Source: Apodemus sylvaticus
Taxonomy: Eukaryota > Chordata > Mammalia > Rodentia > Muridae
Reading direction: 5' to 3'
Length of the DNA: 64,000 nucleotides
Assembly (NCBI RefSeq): GCF_947179515.1
Contig: NC_067481.1
Coordinates: 84,747,845-84,811,844 of the forward strand
Position numbers and translations under genes: made by a program. A model generated the notes under the pieces. The model had not been told where the DNA came from. It saw only the letters and a program-made list of their open reading frames with translations, and searched no databases. Shown here one piece after another: positions 22,201-30,499 of this stretch (its first letter is position 1; each line of letters opens with the position of its first letter).

Positions 22201-23352
22201 TGTCAAACCAAAAGTTGATTTGGGAGCAATTATATTTTCTTCAATTTTAATCAGAAAAGTACACTCATAACTATAGAAGGACAAGAAAATATAAAATACT
22301 TTGTTTACTTTGCCAGAGCTGTTCCAAATCCCTTTTTAAGTCGGTCATACTGAATGTTTAATAGTTATTTTTGCCATTAGCTTTTACACATAAGCAACTT
22401 TTTGGAATATGTCTACAACAATTATAACCTGTGCACTTTACTGATTATATTTTTCTTTCACAGGAGGTGTCAAAACTCCGATCCCAGCTTGCTAAAAGGA
22501 AACAAAATGAGCTCAGACTTCAGAGAGAATTGGATAAAGCTCTGGGCATCAGGCACTTTGACCCTTCCAAGGCTTTTTGTCATGAATCTAAGGAGAATTC
22601 GGCCCTCAAGACTCCATTAAAAGAAGGTAAAAAACAAAAAAAATGTGCTTATGGTCCTGTCATTCTCCTCTTTCCCTTTGTTTTCATGGCAGTTGGTGAA
22701 TAACTTTTTATAACCTATGAAACTTTGTTGGTATCTTCTGATATAGAAGAAATTCTTACCAAGTTGATGTCCACGATGCCACTTTCTCCTCCCTTACTCT
22801 GCTTCTCTATCCAGATCCCCTGTCCTTCAAGCTCCATTGCATCTTCTGTAGTCTGTCTTTTATTGTTGGTACCAGCAGCCTCCCTCCTAGTCCCTCTGAA
22901 TTGCATTTCTCTTTGCCAAAGGTCTCCCTCTGAATAGAAACTACATTGTAACCTAAGTGTGTCTTCGATCAATAATAGTCTTTTACATTTCAAGCTTAGA
23001 GAAGTTTTTTTTCTTGACAGAAACTTTGTATATTTCGTAAGTCCTAACTGCTTGAAATACTGAATATTATATATGTATATATGTTTTGTAATATATGCAT
23101 GTTTTATATATATGTATATTATATATTATAATTATGGTACTTCTGGCTTTACAAAGATAAGTCTAGTTTTAGTTTATAATGGCTTAGGAATTTTGTTTGG
23201 TTTGATTTTCAATGATTTATTTCTAGGCCCATGGATGGCTAGGCAAGTTGTACCTGCGTTACATCCACAGCCTGGCTCATCTGTTAGTTTTATTATAAAA
23301 GACTTAAAGCTCTTTGTCATACTCTTTTTCAGGCAACCCAAACTGCTGCTAA
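2448..23352 (+). CDS. Hmmr: Hmmr (RHAMM, CD168), 3' part of the gene, 15 coding exons
   Basis: HMMR is a coiled-coil protein that binds hyaluronan and also acts at microtubules, centrosomes and the mitotic spindle. Fifteen exons with AG/GT borders join in one frame (48+189+87+101+75+176+149+215+117+147+153+100+177+163+20 = 1917 nt, 638 codons plus stop). The product is almost entirely heptad-rich, with blocks such as RIQDMESELEKTEAKL and NLTLQEKVAMAEKSVEDVQQ. Two basic hyaluronan-binding (BX7B-type) clusters lie near the C-terminus (QKIKHVVKLK; LRSQLAKRKQNELR), and the protein ends NPNCC. Start codon, N-terminal ~70 residues and promoter lie upstream of the window. The 21-residue repeat that occurs five times in laboratory mouse is present once here. 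No stop or frameshift is visible, so the gene looks functional. Recognition rests on remembered mouse/human HMMR; exon borders are read from the sequence. Confidence 0.95.
3620..3808 (+). CDS. Hmmr: Hmmr coding exon, visible residues 17-79
   Basis: Acceptor ttcttccag, donor GTGCAT; 189 nt, phase 0 at both ends. Begins IRVLLQERGTQDKR and ends RANELLKSK, an unbroken coiled coil. Reading through the donor gives VHELHDN... and a stop, which is intron, not protein; the next exon (FSEDGHQ...) restores the known sequence. Confidence 0.95.
4257..4460 (+). repeat. B2 SINE
   Basis: ggctggagagatggctcagc start, full body and A-rich tail, between Hmmr exons. Confidence 0.93.
5158..5305 (-). repeat. B1 SINE, antisense
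   Basis: T-rich start, then the reverse-complement B1 body ending in taaaggcaagcgc and ccgcccagc. About 20% visibly diverged. Confidence 0.8.
5335..5475 (-). repeat. Diverged B1-like SINE, antisense
   Basis: (TTTG)n followed by a degraded gagataaagtctt...gcactgagattacaagcat body. About 55 bases before the Hmmr exon at 5532. Confidence 0.45.
5532..5618 (+). CDS. Hmmr: Hmmr coding exon, visible residues 80-108
   Basis: Acceptor ttattgcag, donor GTGAGT; 87 nt, phase 0. Encodes FSEDGHQKNMRTLSQELMKL and a following basic stretch (RSKREAKMR). Only 90 bases separate it from the next exon. Confidence 0.95.
5709..5809 (+). CDS. Hmmr: Hmmr coding exon, visible residues 109-142
   Basis: Acceptor ttgtgcag, donor GTAAGT; 101 nt, leaving two bases of a leucine codon completed by the next exon. 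Encodes MMAKQEGMELKLQATQKDL and LEGKL, coiled coil. Confidence 0.95.
6575..7000 (-). repeat. Two B3/B2-family SINEs, antisense, around a (CA)n
   Basis: gccatgtacatgc...gaagagaacattgg...ctgggaattgaa-type body at 6575-6765, (CA)n at 6776-6808, then a second diverged copy at about 6860-6995. Confidence 0.5.
7169..7285. repeat. Compound (TG)n(AG)n microsatellite
   Basis: Pure TG run passing directly into AG/ACAG repeats in the Hmmr 4.8 kb intron. Confidence 0.95.
7565..7910 (+). repeat. URR1-like rodent repeat
   Basis: Contains gctgtgaagagacacc, aattgggctggcttacagtt, gagctgagagttctacatct and attcaaacctccacagt. The same framework recurs at 48838-49147 and 50080-50402. Probably the URR1 non-autonomous hAT-type family; name from memory. 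Confidence 0.6.
8491..9560. other. Hmmr intron, no recognised element
   Basis: AT-rich with no gene, SINE or ORF pattern I can name; probably decayed old repeats and unique intron. Confidence 0.4.
9565..9870 (+). repeat. Probable B4/B3-family SINE
   Basis: gctgggagatagttcattgg resembles a degenerate ID/B2 head, followed by ccagagttcatg and, later, a CA-rich tail. Assignment weak. Confidence 0.4.
10618..10692 (+). CDS. Hmmr: Hmmr coding exon, visible residues 142-167
   Basis: Acceptor after a long T tract (ctttttcag), donor GTAATA; 75 nt. Encodes VSIEKEKIDEKSEMEKLLEY then IEEI; split codons at both ends fit the flanking exons. The 4.8 kb intron before it is the largest Hmmr intron here and is filled mainly by old L1 and SINEs. 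Confidence 0.95.
10727..10955 (+). repeat. B2/B3-family SINE
   Basis: ggctggagagatggctccgc head and tail ending in aataaataaataatt. Begins about 35 bases after the Hmmr exon ending at 10692. Confidence 0.85.
11141..11316 (+). CDS. Hmmr: Hmmr coding exon, visible residues 167-226
   Basis: Acceptor tttaatacag, donor GTACTG; 176 nt. Starts CASDQVEKYKLDIAQLEEDL and ends KCQLLETER. Strongly heptad-patterned acidic coiled coil. Confidence 0.95.
11701..11849 (+). CDS. Hmmr: Hmmr coding exon, visible residues 226-275
   Basis: Acceptor ccttttacag, donor GTAGCT; 149 nt. Encodes NLVSEDRERAESLSAEIQ and ends LQSQSLLQQEK. Glutamine-rich coiled coil. Confidence 0.95.
12037..12190 (+). repeat. B1 SINE
   Basis: agctgggcatggtggcacac start, full body, A-rich end and short (GA)n at 12208. 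Confidence 0.92.
12240..13014. other. Hmmr intron, AT-rich, unassigned
   Basis: Very AT-rich sequence with many short palindromic TATA tracts; nothing recognised. Confidence 0.4.
13015..14215 (-). mobile_element. 5'-truncated L1, antisense to Hmmr
   Basis: On the minus strand 14213-13950 reads the L1 ORF2 C-terminal region (KLKSKWIKDLHLRPDTLKL...), continuing with stops through the 3' UTR to a poly(A) end at about 13030. Possible 10-base duplication GTTTTCTTTA at 13005-13014 and 14216-14225. Same family region as the + strand L1 at 60.65-62.3 kb. It ends ~110 bases before the Hmmr exon at 14328. Confidence 0.9.
14328..14542 (+). CDS. Hmmr: Hmmr coding exon, visible residues 276-347
   Basis: Acceptor gaatgcag, donor GTTTGT; 215 nt, the largest visible exon. 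Encodes DLSARLQQQLCAFQEEMTSE through RRLQDLLR. The donor was placed at 14543 because ending there gives AGA GA + G AAA GAA (REKE) with the next exon, as in known HMMR. An antisense L1 ends about 110 bases before the acceptor. Confidence 0.93.
14925..15120 (+). repeat. B1 SINE with G/A-rich tail
   Basis: gttgacacactgctttagtc ... aggcagaggcaggcagatct ... ggccagcctggactaca, then a G-rich stretch and aaaacaaaaac. Confidence 0.78.
15213..15335 (+). repeat. B1 SINE
   Basis: agtgtgatggtacacgcctt ... tagcacttaggaggcaga ... gaaaaaccaaaag. Confidence 0.8.
15665..15711. repeat. (GGTT)n microsatellite
   Basis: About a dozen perfect GGTT units. Confidence 0.96.
16370..16470 (+). repeat. Diverged B1-like SINE
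   Basis: agttgggcatctgggatcc ... gttcaagaccagcttggg ... ctcaaaaaag. Confidence 0.5.
16520..16678 (-). repeat. B1 SINE, antisense
   Basis: Poly(T) then acaaggtttctctgtgtaac ... cctcccaagtgctgggatta; little diverged. Confidence 0.93.
17073..17189 (+). CDS. Hmmr: Hmmr coding exon carrying the single 21-residue repeat unit
   Basis: Acceptor ttgttcttag, donor GTATGT; 117 nt. Encodes KEVELEKSTAAHTQATLI and then one copy of the RHAMM repeat (VQEK + YNDTVQNLRDVTAQLES, from 17128). The laboratory mouse protein, as I remember it, carries five tandem copies at this point. No further copy is seen in the introns on either side (14543-17072, 17190-18681). Confidence 0.93.
17190..18180. other. Hmmr intron after the repeat exon
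   Basis: A diverged B1-like copy at about 17770-17915; the rest unassigned. Searched by eye for extra copies of the 21-residue repeat exon; none seen. Confidence 0.5.
18185..18325 (-). repeat. B1 SINE, antisense
   Basis: gagacaggatctctttttat ... aagctggccttgaattcat ... tgcctctgcctcccagg. Confidence 0.82.
18350..18530 (+). repeat. B3/B2-family SINE
   Basis: ggggctggagagatggttca head followed by a diverged body. Confidence 0.65.
18682..18828 (+). CDS. Hmmr: Hmmr coding exon, visible residues 386-435
   Basis: Acceptor ttttataag, donor GTGAGT; 147 nt. Encodes YKSSTLQEIEDLKLENLTLQ and ends SSNQEYA. Joins the repeat exon through a split serine codon (AG|C). Confidence 0.95.
18865..18985 (-). repeat. 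Diverged B1 SINE, antisense
   Basis: gttttgagacagagtctcac ... gagtctgcctcccagg. Begins ~35 bases after the Hmmr exon ending at 18828. Confidence 0.5.
19130..19282 (+). CDS. Hmmr: Hmmr coding exon, visible residues 435-486
   Basis: Acceptor aaatctaag, donor GTAGGC; 153 nt. Encodes MVQDLQTRSTLKEAEIKEI and ends DLRKRLEEEGE. The acceptor pyrimidine tract (ggcttcttctttctc) is good. Confidence 0.94.
19380..19479 (+). CDS. Hmmr: Hmmr coding exon, visible residues 486-519
   Basis: Acceptor cccatacag, donor GTTTGT; 100 nt. Encodes ITEKENAVTELTMEINKWRL and ends LYDKTKPFQ. Only 97 bases of intron separate it from the previous exon. Confidence 0.95.
19508..19730 (+). repeat. B2/B3-family SINE
   Basis: agactggagagatggctctg head, A/T-rich aataaataaataaa end. 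About 30 bases after the Hmmr exon ending at 19479. An ID-like fragment follows at about 19835-19910. Confidence 0.82.
20450..20575 (+). repeat. B1 SINE
   Basis: gccaggtgtggtagcacaca ... ttaatcccagctctcaggag; diverged 3' end. Confidence 0.8.
20691..20867 (+). CDS. Hmmr: Hmmr coding exon with first hyaluronan-binding cluster
   Basis: Acceptor cttttccag, donor GTTTGT; 177 nt, phase 0 at both ends. Encodes QQLDAFEAEKQALLNEHGAT through LKDENSQLKS, including the basic cluster QKIKHVVKLK, one of the two BX7B-type hyaluronan-binding motifs known in RHAMM, beside the C-terminal leucine zipper. Confidence 0.95.
21295..22100. other. Unassigned block, possible decayed LTR sequence
   Basis: Starts TGTTGGGAGCC, the 5' terminus typical of ERVK-class (IAP-like) LTRs, and is GC-richer than neighbouring intron. 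No matching 3' terminus, TATA box or duplication could be fixed. In the last Hmmr intron but one. Confidence 0.3.
22464..22626 (+). CDS. Hmmr: Hmmr coding exon with second hyaluronan-binding cluster
   Basis: Acceptor tttctttcacag, donor GTAAAA; 163 nt. Encodes EVSKLRSQLAKRKQNELRLQ then RELDKALGIRHFDPSKAF. The basic LRSQLAKRKQNELR stretch is the second BX7B-type cluster. Near the end it reads SKENSALKTPLKE, about three residues longer than the laboratory-mouse tail as I recall it. Confidence 0.95.
23333..23352 (+). CDS. Hmmr: Hmmr last coding exon and stop
   Basis: Acceptor actctttttcag. The 20 coding bases complete a glycine and add NPNCC before TAA at 23350-23352, exactly the known HMMR C-terminus. 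Confidence 0.93.
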
Positions 23353-24270
23353 GTTCAGATGCAACTTCAAGGATCGTGGAAGTAAACATCTGAAATACTT
23401 GTTGAAGATTATTTTTTTCATTATTCTTGATATTATGTTTATAGTATATATTATATAATGTATTTAATTTCTCTTGCCTATTCTTAGGTATATGAAATGG
23501 TAATTGAGCATTTGTTATCAAGATGCCTCTTGACATTTTATTTTCCATTATGTCTCCTTGATCTTCACCTGCATCACCTCATCCTGAACCCTTTGTTTGC
23601 TTGGCTGTATGCGTTGCACTACCATCAAACTGGCTTTTTAAGATCAGTATTAAAATCCCCCCCCCCATTCTGTATTCCCTCAGTGTTTTTAGCTTACCTC
23701 CTTTCTGTTGCAGTAAAGAGTGGAAAGGCTGAAGCCCTTTGGCTTGGTCTTGTCTGCCTTGATTACTGATCATGCTCACTCTGCTCTCTGCAATCCCTCT
23801 CCTTTTCACCTCAACCAGAAATAAGGGAACCCTGATCTCTACAGTAACCTTGGGTTTTCTTTCTTTCTTTTTTAATCAAAGTTGCTAAATTATTTATTTC
23901 CAGATTCCTTGGCACTAACGTAGTTTGTCCTATAAACCTACACTTTTTTAAAGATTAGCCTATTCATTTTTCAGACACACTAGAAACCTGGATTCCCACC
24001 ACCCTCCCCCACCACCACCCCCTTGATCTGAGACTGGGTTTCTTGGTGCAGCCCTGGCTGTCCTAGAACTCCCTCCTTTGACTAGACTGGCCTTGAACTC
24101 AAATCTACTGGCTTATATCTCCCAATTTCTAGTATTAAAGGCAAAGATCACATGCCCAGGCTCTCAAGCAAATCTGAAGGACTTTACATGTAAGATTTCT
24201 AGAGAATTTGTCATCTGCATATCTTCTGAATGTGATTGTAATATAAAATAAAATCATATAGAAGCTCATA
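23353..24270 (+). other. Hmmr: Hmmr 3' UTR region, end not determined
   Basis: AT-rich sequence follows the stop codon. Canonical AATAAA hexamers occur at 24247-24252 and 24369-24374. Which one, if either, ends the transcript cannot be decided here; the interval is an estimate. A diverged antisense B1 lies at about 24010-24160. Confidence 0.4.
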
Positions 24271-24530
24271 CACCCAAACAATGATTAATTTTTATTAAAT
24301 TAATTACAATATTGCTTCTGTTTAAGATGTATTTGTGTCTACCTTCCCTCCTAATTTCCCCCCAGAATAATAAATGATACCTTTTCTCTTTTTTCTTTTT
24401 CTCTTTTAACCCCTGATTTATGCCAGGGGTAGTGGGACACACCTTTAATCCTAGCCTTCTGGAGGTAGAGGCAGATGGATGAGGTCAGTCTACACAGCAA
24501 GTCCCAAGCCAGCCAAGACTACTGTAGGCC
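24010..24530. repeat. Two diverged B1 SINEs (antisense 24010-24160, sense 24425-24530)
   Basis: First: gagactgggtttcttggtg ... ggccttgaactcaaat in reverse orientation. Second: gccaggggtagtgggacac ... cctttaatcctagcc in forward orientation. Confidence 0.6.
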
Positions 24531-24589
24531 AAATGAACTTAAATGCTTTCACCTTTCTTCTAGCCCTCCACCCACCATAAAGAGCCAAA

Positions 24590-25290
24590 GAGGATGGGGA
24601 CCTGTTCAGAAATAATTACTTGGGGCAAATCCAATCTGCATTGTCAGGTTATCAGCACTTCAGTTCATATGAATGAGGAATGGTTTCTCGGCTCACTTGA
24701 AACACCATTCACAAATAGTGCATTTCTCTCTACAGAGTTAGAACAAACAATGATCAGCCAAGAAGGCAAGCCAAATCAATGTCATAGCATTGTCAAAGAA
24801 GACCAGCAAAGAGTGGCAAGGGGAACCAATACCACCTCACATAGTTTACTTTCTGTTTGGTTGTATTTATATCCTACCCAAACATCATGTGTCCTGTCAA
24901 ATAATCTGCTCTAGCAAAACATCACATGCCATTTTTCCAGGCAGCTTCCAGAAAAATACATGTCTGCTTTAGCAAAAATATCCTCGGGCTGGAGGGATGG
25001 CTCAGCAGTTAAGAGCACTGACTGCTCTTCCAGAGGTCCTGAGTTCAAATCCCAGCAACCATATGGTGGCTCAGAACCATCTGTAATGAAATCTGATATG
25101 TTTGAAGACAGCTACAGTGTACTTACATATAATAAATAAATAAATCTTAAAAAAAAAAAACAAAACCCTGCAGCCTGTAAAGATAGGTAGATGGAGATAG
25201 AGGGAAAAAAATCCTCTCATAAGATAAACATCCAGAAAAACATCACATGACAAAATAGTCTCCAAAGAAACCAGAAATTTCCACTTCTGA
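24590..25290. repeat. Unclassified interspersed repeat split by a B2
   Basis: Contains repeated aaacatcatgtg / aaaacatcacatg motifs before and after the B2 at 24985-25160 and resembles 54250-54360 in motif usage. Family unknown to me. Confidence 0.35.
24985..25160 (+). repeat. B2 SINE
   Basis: gggctggagggatggctcag head, body and poly(A), intergenic. Confidence 0.93.
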
Positions 25291-25449
25291 CTACATATTT
25301 ATTTTTACATTGAAAATTTATATTAGTCATTCTTTTAGAATTTCATAGAGACTTATAGTATTTAAACATAATAACTTACACAGGGAAAACCCGAATAGTC
25401 AGCTCTTTTGTGAACTTTGTAATGACAATTATCTACAAGGTAGCATTCA

Positions 25450-25692
25450 TGGGGCTGAAGATTCCCTACAAGGATTAAGGGCTTACTGCACAATCATGAG
25501 GACCAGAGTTTGAGTCTTAGGACCTAGTTAACAAGCCAGGTATCTGGTGCACAGCTGATACCCCAGGTCTAAGACAAGTAACAGGAGAATCTGTAGACTC
25601 CTGTCTGGCTTCTATCCTAGCCCCCAAAACAGCAAGCCTCAGGTTCAAGGAGAGATCCTACCTCAAAGGAATGGATGGAGAGTGATAGAAAA

Positions 25693-25734
<42 letters not shown>

Positions 25735-25735
25735 A
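25450..25735 (+). repeat. B3/B4-family SINE ending in (CA)n
   Basis: gggctgaagattccctacaa head-like sequence, B3-type middle, then a pure CA run at 25694-25731. Confidence 0.55.
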
Positions 25736-26324
25736 AATAAAACTGTTAGGCTCATTTAGGTTAAATGAAATTTCAGTAGGGTTCTTGTCTTTGACTCATG
25801 AGCAAATCATAAGCAACATCCTAAGCACGCATGGGTTTATGCATTCATACTTTTCTGATTGTTCTTTGCTGAAAAGCAAATCTTGACTTTGGCACTTGAT
25901 TTTTATTTTATTTTTTTAATACCTGGGCCCTGCCACCGTGTAGTCTGTTACTCCCATGGAATCCTTTGATGTTGGATAACTGGAAATAAATGAGGACTCT
26001 AGGGGCATGCCATTTGTGGTGGTTTGAATGAGAATGGCCACCCTAGGCCCAAGTATTTAAATGCTACACAGTTCCTTGTGCAGAAGAGAAACTTGTGGTT
26101 ATTGCCTCTGTGTTGAAGCTTGGGCTTCTCTTGAATGGTACTTCCCGGCCTACTTCTAAACCATAGAGTGGATTGCGCTGGTAATAGGAAGGAAGAGGAT
26201 GGTGGCAAAGGCAGTGACTAGAGTAGTGACAGTAGCAATAGCATTGGGATAGTAGCAGAAGAATCAAAACAGCCAAGATAGAAAGGCCAGATCAGAAGTG
26301 ATGAGAAAGGGGTTGTAAAGAGTT

Positions 26325-26515
26325 GAGAAAGGCCAGAGAGATGCCTCTGTGGTTAAGAGCTAGTCTTCTAGAGGACCTGAGTTCAAGTCTATCACCTGCA
26401 TGGCAACTACAACTGTCTAGCTCTAGTTCTAAGTGATCCTGTGGCCCCTTCTGGCTTCCACAGGCTCTGTACACGTGTGGCATACAAACATGCAGACAAA
26501 TTACCATACATAGAA
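26325..26515 (+). repeat. B3-family SINE
   Basis: ggccagagagatgcctctgt ... ttctggcttccacaggctc ... acacgtgtggcatac. Confidence 0.72.
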
Positions 26516-26632
26516 AGTTAAAGAATTGAGCAAACGTGGGCTGTCATGGCCAAAGGAAAGCTACCAAGACTTGTGGGTTAAGCAATCGATGCAAGAACTA
26601 TAAAACTGTAGGGTTAAGGATCCCAACATCCA

Positions 26633-26754
26633 CTGGGCAGTGGTGGTGCACGCCTTTAATCCCATATCTGAGTTCGAGGCCAGCACGGTCTACAAAGTGA
26701 GTTCCAGGACAGCCAGGGCTACACAGAGAAACCCTGTCTGGGGGGGGGGGGGGG
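26633..26754 (+). repeat. B1 SINE with a poly(G) instead of poly(A) tail
   Basis: Body is little diverged (actgggcagtggtggtgcac ... gagaaaccctgtct) but lacks ~10 internal bases, and is followed by a run of 15 G and then aagg. Confidence 0.88.
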
Positions 26755-26759
26755 AAGGA

Positions 26760-27625
26760 TCCCAACATCGATGAGCTATGAAGGTTGTAACAGCAAAAGG
26801 TGCCATAGCCTGTTGCTCTCTGCTGCCAAAGCTCATTGCTGACAGAAGTCATGTATAGAATGTGCCAAGGCCAGGGCTGCTGGTCCTTAAAACACAGAAT
26901 AAGCCTTCCAAAAGAGATCCAAGATCCCTAGGTCCTTGGCTAAGCTTCTAGGTTTATTAGTCCTGTCATTGGACACTCACCTCAAGTTGGCAGTAGCGGC
27001 GGCTGCGGCAGCAGCAGCATTCAATATGATTTCTATTCGAATAGAGTGAATGCCTCTAGTCAACATCATGGTAGCAAGGTCATTACAACAGCTTTACTGA
27101 CGTTGTGTGTGTGTGTGTATGCACGTGCAATTCTCTTACACTTGTGTCATGCCACACTCATGGAGGTCAGGGGATAATCTATAAGAGTTGGTTCTCCAAG
27201 TTCTAACTCACGTCACGTTGGTGTCACCGTTACTAACTAAGCCCACCTCACTGGCCCTTGTTTTCATTTTAAATAAGAACTCCTGTATGGAAATACAAAA
27301 GGGAAATTGTTAGATTGCACACATTTCATTTGTACTTTTTTGTGGAGGCACAAAACTTGTAGAAAAAAGAAAGGGAAACGTTGGGCTTTAGCTTGAGACT
27401 CTCATAATAACTTAAAGATACCTTTCAAACTTTGCAGAATGTGTGCACACCCTATAAAGGAAAGCATATTTTGGCATTGATTTTAGGTCAAAACAAATTT
27501 TGAAATTGGTTGTCCATTTGTTTTGTTATCAGTACAATGGCTCATATCCTAGAAAATGTTGACTGAGTCTAAAGTTGAGACTTAAAGGATCCAAAATATA
27601 ATCACAGTGTTATCTTTAAATGTAG
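26760..27625. other. Intergenic, mostly unassigned
   Basis: Contains a (TG)n and a B3-like antisense fragment at about 27098-27250; the rest is not recognised. Confidence 0.4.
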
Positions 27626-27740
27626 GTATAGCCATGTATGGTTGTGCACATCTGTAATTCCAGCACTTGGGAGTCTGAGGCAGGAAGATGTAAGTTCATG
27701 GCCAGCCTGGCTTTATAGGGAGACCCTGTCTTATAAAATA
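27625..27740 (+). repeat. B1 SINE
   Basis: tagccatgtatggttgtgca ... gtaattccagcacttggga ... ccctgtcttataaaataa. Confidence 0.78.
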
Positions 27741-27844
27741 ATAACTTGGTTACAAACTACATAGCAACAGAGTAAAATAAACAGATCTTAAATATTTTAA
27801 CACAGTTCTGGTAAATAGCTTTATGTTTCCTATACTCCCTCTAC

Positions 27845-28520
27845 AGACAATGATATCGTTCATTCCCCAGAAAGTTCACTTAGGCTTCATTGCCAATTCC
27901 TACTCTTCTACCAAGACAAGATCATGCCTTTCACAAAGACAGAATTTTCACCTATTCTGGAATCACATTCCCTGTGCCTAGTTTCATTCACCCAGCGAAA
28001 TGATTTAGATTCATTTCTGTAGTTTATTTCTTTATATTAAGTAATATTCCCAGTATGGATGAACCAGAATTTGTTTGTCCATTTCTCTGTTGACACCTGT
28101 TAGGTTTTATTTCAAGTTTCATGCCTTTCTGAACTAAGCAATGGCGCCCTGTGAGATGCCTCAGTGGGTGAGAGCGCTGGTTGTCAAACTTGAGAACCTG
28201 AGTTCATGTACCTAGATCGAAATAGGAGAAAAGCAGCTCCTGCAAGTTAACCTCTGACTGGAATGTCATACACACACACACACACACACACTACAGGCAC
28301 ACATGGCCCTTTCCACATAGCAACATGCACAGAAAAACTAAACGTCAAAAAGTGGAATTAAGCAGCTATGAATACTCATGTGTAAGTCTTTATGGATGGG
28401 GTCTATGCTTTCATTCTTCACGAATGCATCCAAGTTTTCTCAGATGGTTCCAGCATTTCCATATTCCCACTGTCATAGTGTTCCATGTTAATTTCCTTAT
28501 CCATCTATCTGTGGACAACC
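27845..28520 (-). repeat. Old L1 fragment, antisense, interrupted by a B3 SINE
   Basis: Antisense L1 3'-end patterns (aagtaatattcccagtatg; tttgtttgtccatttctctg) at about 27845-28130 and 28385-28520. Between them is a B3-like SINE with (CA)n at 28145-28310. Confidence 0.45.
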
Positions 28521-28868
28521 ATTTGGCTTATCTAAGTTTCGGGCCATTTCAAGTTAAGGGATCTGGTGATTCAGTGGGTCAAAGTGCTTCCATTCTAACT
28601 GTTGAAAATGTTTACAAAGCACTAAGAATGAGCCACAGTGACACAGTCACTGTTTTGACCACTTAAAAACCAGGTTCAAAAACTTGAGTCTGATCTTCAT
28701 TTCTAGAAGGTAGGAGATCAAGTTGCTGTAGAGACACTTCCTTTCCTAGAAGCAAAGCTAGCCTCTTATTACCATTCAAATTATTGAGCTACAGTTCTTT
28801 AAATAATTCCGAGTATGTTCTCTTTAGATTACATGTATTCAAATTATTATTTCAGTCTGCATTTTATT

Positions 28869-29050
28869 TATTTATTTATTTATTTATTTATTGGGTTTTT
28901 TGTTTGTTTGTTTTTAAACAGGGTTTCTCTATGTAGCCCTGGCTGTCCTGGAACTCACTCTGAAGACCAGGCTGGCCTTGAACTCAGAAATCTGCCTGCC
29001 TCTGCCTCCCAAGTGCTGGGATTAAAGGTGTGCATAACCGCTGCCCGGCT
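28869..29050 (-). repeat. B1 SINE, antisense, with 16-bp target-site duplication
   Basis: (TTTA)n tail then reverse B1 body ending gctgcccggct. Flanked by CAGTCTGCATTTTATT at 28853-28868 and 29051-29066. Confidence 0.95.
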
Positions 29051-29474
29051 CAGTCTGCATTTTATTAATAGTCTAAGTAGAAGTGGTTTACTTTGAGGAA
29101 TTTCAATTTATCTAATAAAAATTGGTGATTTTAATTTCACTGTTGCTTCAGATACTTGAAGATATCGAGCTATATTTTCCCTGATATTGTAGCTTTTGCA
29201 TTTTGATAGGACTAATTGTTAAGATACATATTTAAATGCAGCACCTTCCCAACACCCCTCCCACAATTTCTTGACCCTAGTTGGATAATCTGCGTTCTGC
29301 ATGCCTCCTACAGTTGAGCTATGTCCTCTGGCTAGACTATGAAGCTGCTGTGTGATCTCCCCCAGGCTCTCTATGAAGCTATGCCACTCCTGGTCTGTAG
29401 ACCAGGCAGGCGTGGAACTTAAGAGATCTAGCCTCTCTTTCCAAGGGGCTGCTTTTAAAGGCATGCACCAGCCA

Positions 29475-29650
29475 TAGTGGAGGCCTTTTATCCCAGCACT
29501 CTGGGAGGCGGAGGCAGGCAGATTTCTGAGTTCAGGACCAGCCTGGTCTACAGAGTGAGTTCCAGGACAGTCAGGGCTATACAGAGAAACCCTGTCTTGA
29601 AAAAACCAACCCCCCCCCCCAAAAAAAAAACACCAAAAAAAAAAAAAAAG
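29475..29650 (+). repeat. B1 SINE
   Basis: gccttttatcccagcactct ... aggaccagcctggtctacag ... aaccctgtcttgaaaaaacc and an A-rich tail; a diverged antisense B1 precedes it (about 29265-29460). Confidence 0.9.
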
Positions 29651-29988
29651 GCATGTGTCACCACTTTCGGAGTGATATTTTAAAGCTCAATTTCAATACT
29701 AGCTTCTGTTGATTTTAAAGTTAAAATTGTGCAATACCATAAACCCAGTGTCTCAAAGCTGAAGTAAGCCTAAATCGTCCTTGAAATTCCTAAAAACAGC
29801 TGTCTGCTTCACACTTCACTCCTGGAAAATGGCAGTACTCTGTTGGTGTTACAGGCAGGTCTGAGAAGTACTGATCAGCAGTATTTACTGCTTGGCTAAA
29901 TTTAAGCAAAACACAGTTAACGGAAATGACCAGATCTACGTATTGTTACCACTAGAGTTTTTAGATTGGCATTTGAAATCATTAAGCT

Positions 29989-30002
29989 AAAAAAGAAAGA
30001 AA

Positions 30003-30083
<81 letters not shown>

Positions 30084-30183
30084 AAAAAAGAAAGAAAAAA
30101 AGAAAGGAAGGAAGGAAGGAAGGAAGAAAGGAAGAAAGGAAGAAAGGAAGAAAGGAAGAAAGGAAGAAAGGAAGAAAGAAAAA
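29989..30183. repeat. Polypurine (GAAA)n/(GGAA)n tract
   Basis: About 190 bases of uninterrupted purine on the + strand, GAAA units passing into GGAA and GAAAG units. Lies 490 bases before the Mat2b isoform-2 start codon. Confidence 0.97.
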
Positions 30184-30499
30184 GCAATTGGGGAGTTTTA
30201 CTCAAGTTTCCTGTAAGGTGTGAAATATTTGTGGAATATTTCACAACAGGAATCAATGGCTTAGTGTGCTTCGCAACCGTTGGATCATTCGCGTCTTTTC
30301 TACGAGAGACAAAGTCAACAGGTTCTACCAGGGAATTGCAGGGTTTGTTTGTTTGCTTGCTTGCTTGTTTTTAGTTCTATCATATGGATTTCAGTCATGG
30401 ATCCTCTCTTGACTTGCAATTAAACATGAAACTTCCCATTGGGTAGTTTCAAAACTAGCAGGAGGAATCAGCTGCTAGCTTACTGCACTGTGGAAAGCT

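Noticed and set aside
29966..30256. Open frames on both strands giving Lys/Glu/Arg-rich or Phe/Leu/Ser-rich proteins
   Set aside because: They are translations of the GAAA/GGAA microsatellite; no codon bias, splice context or homology.
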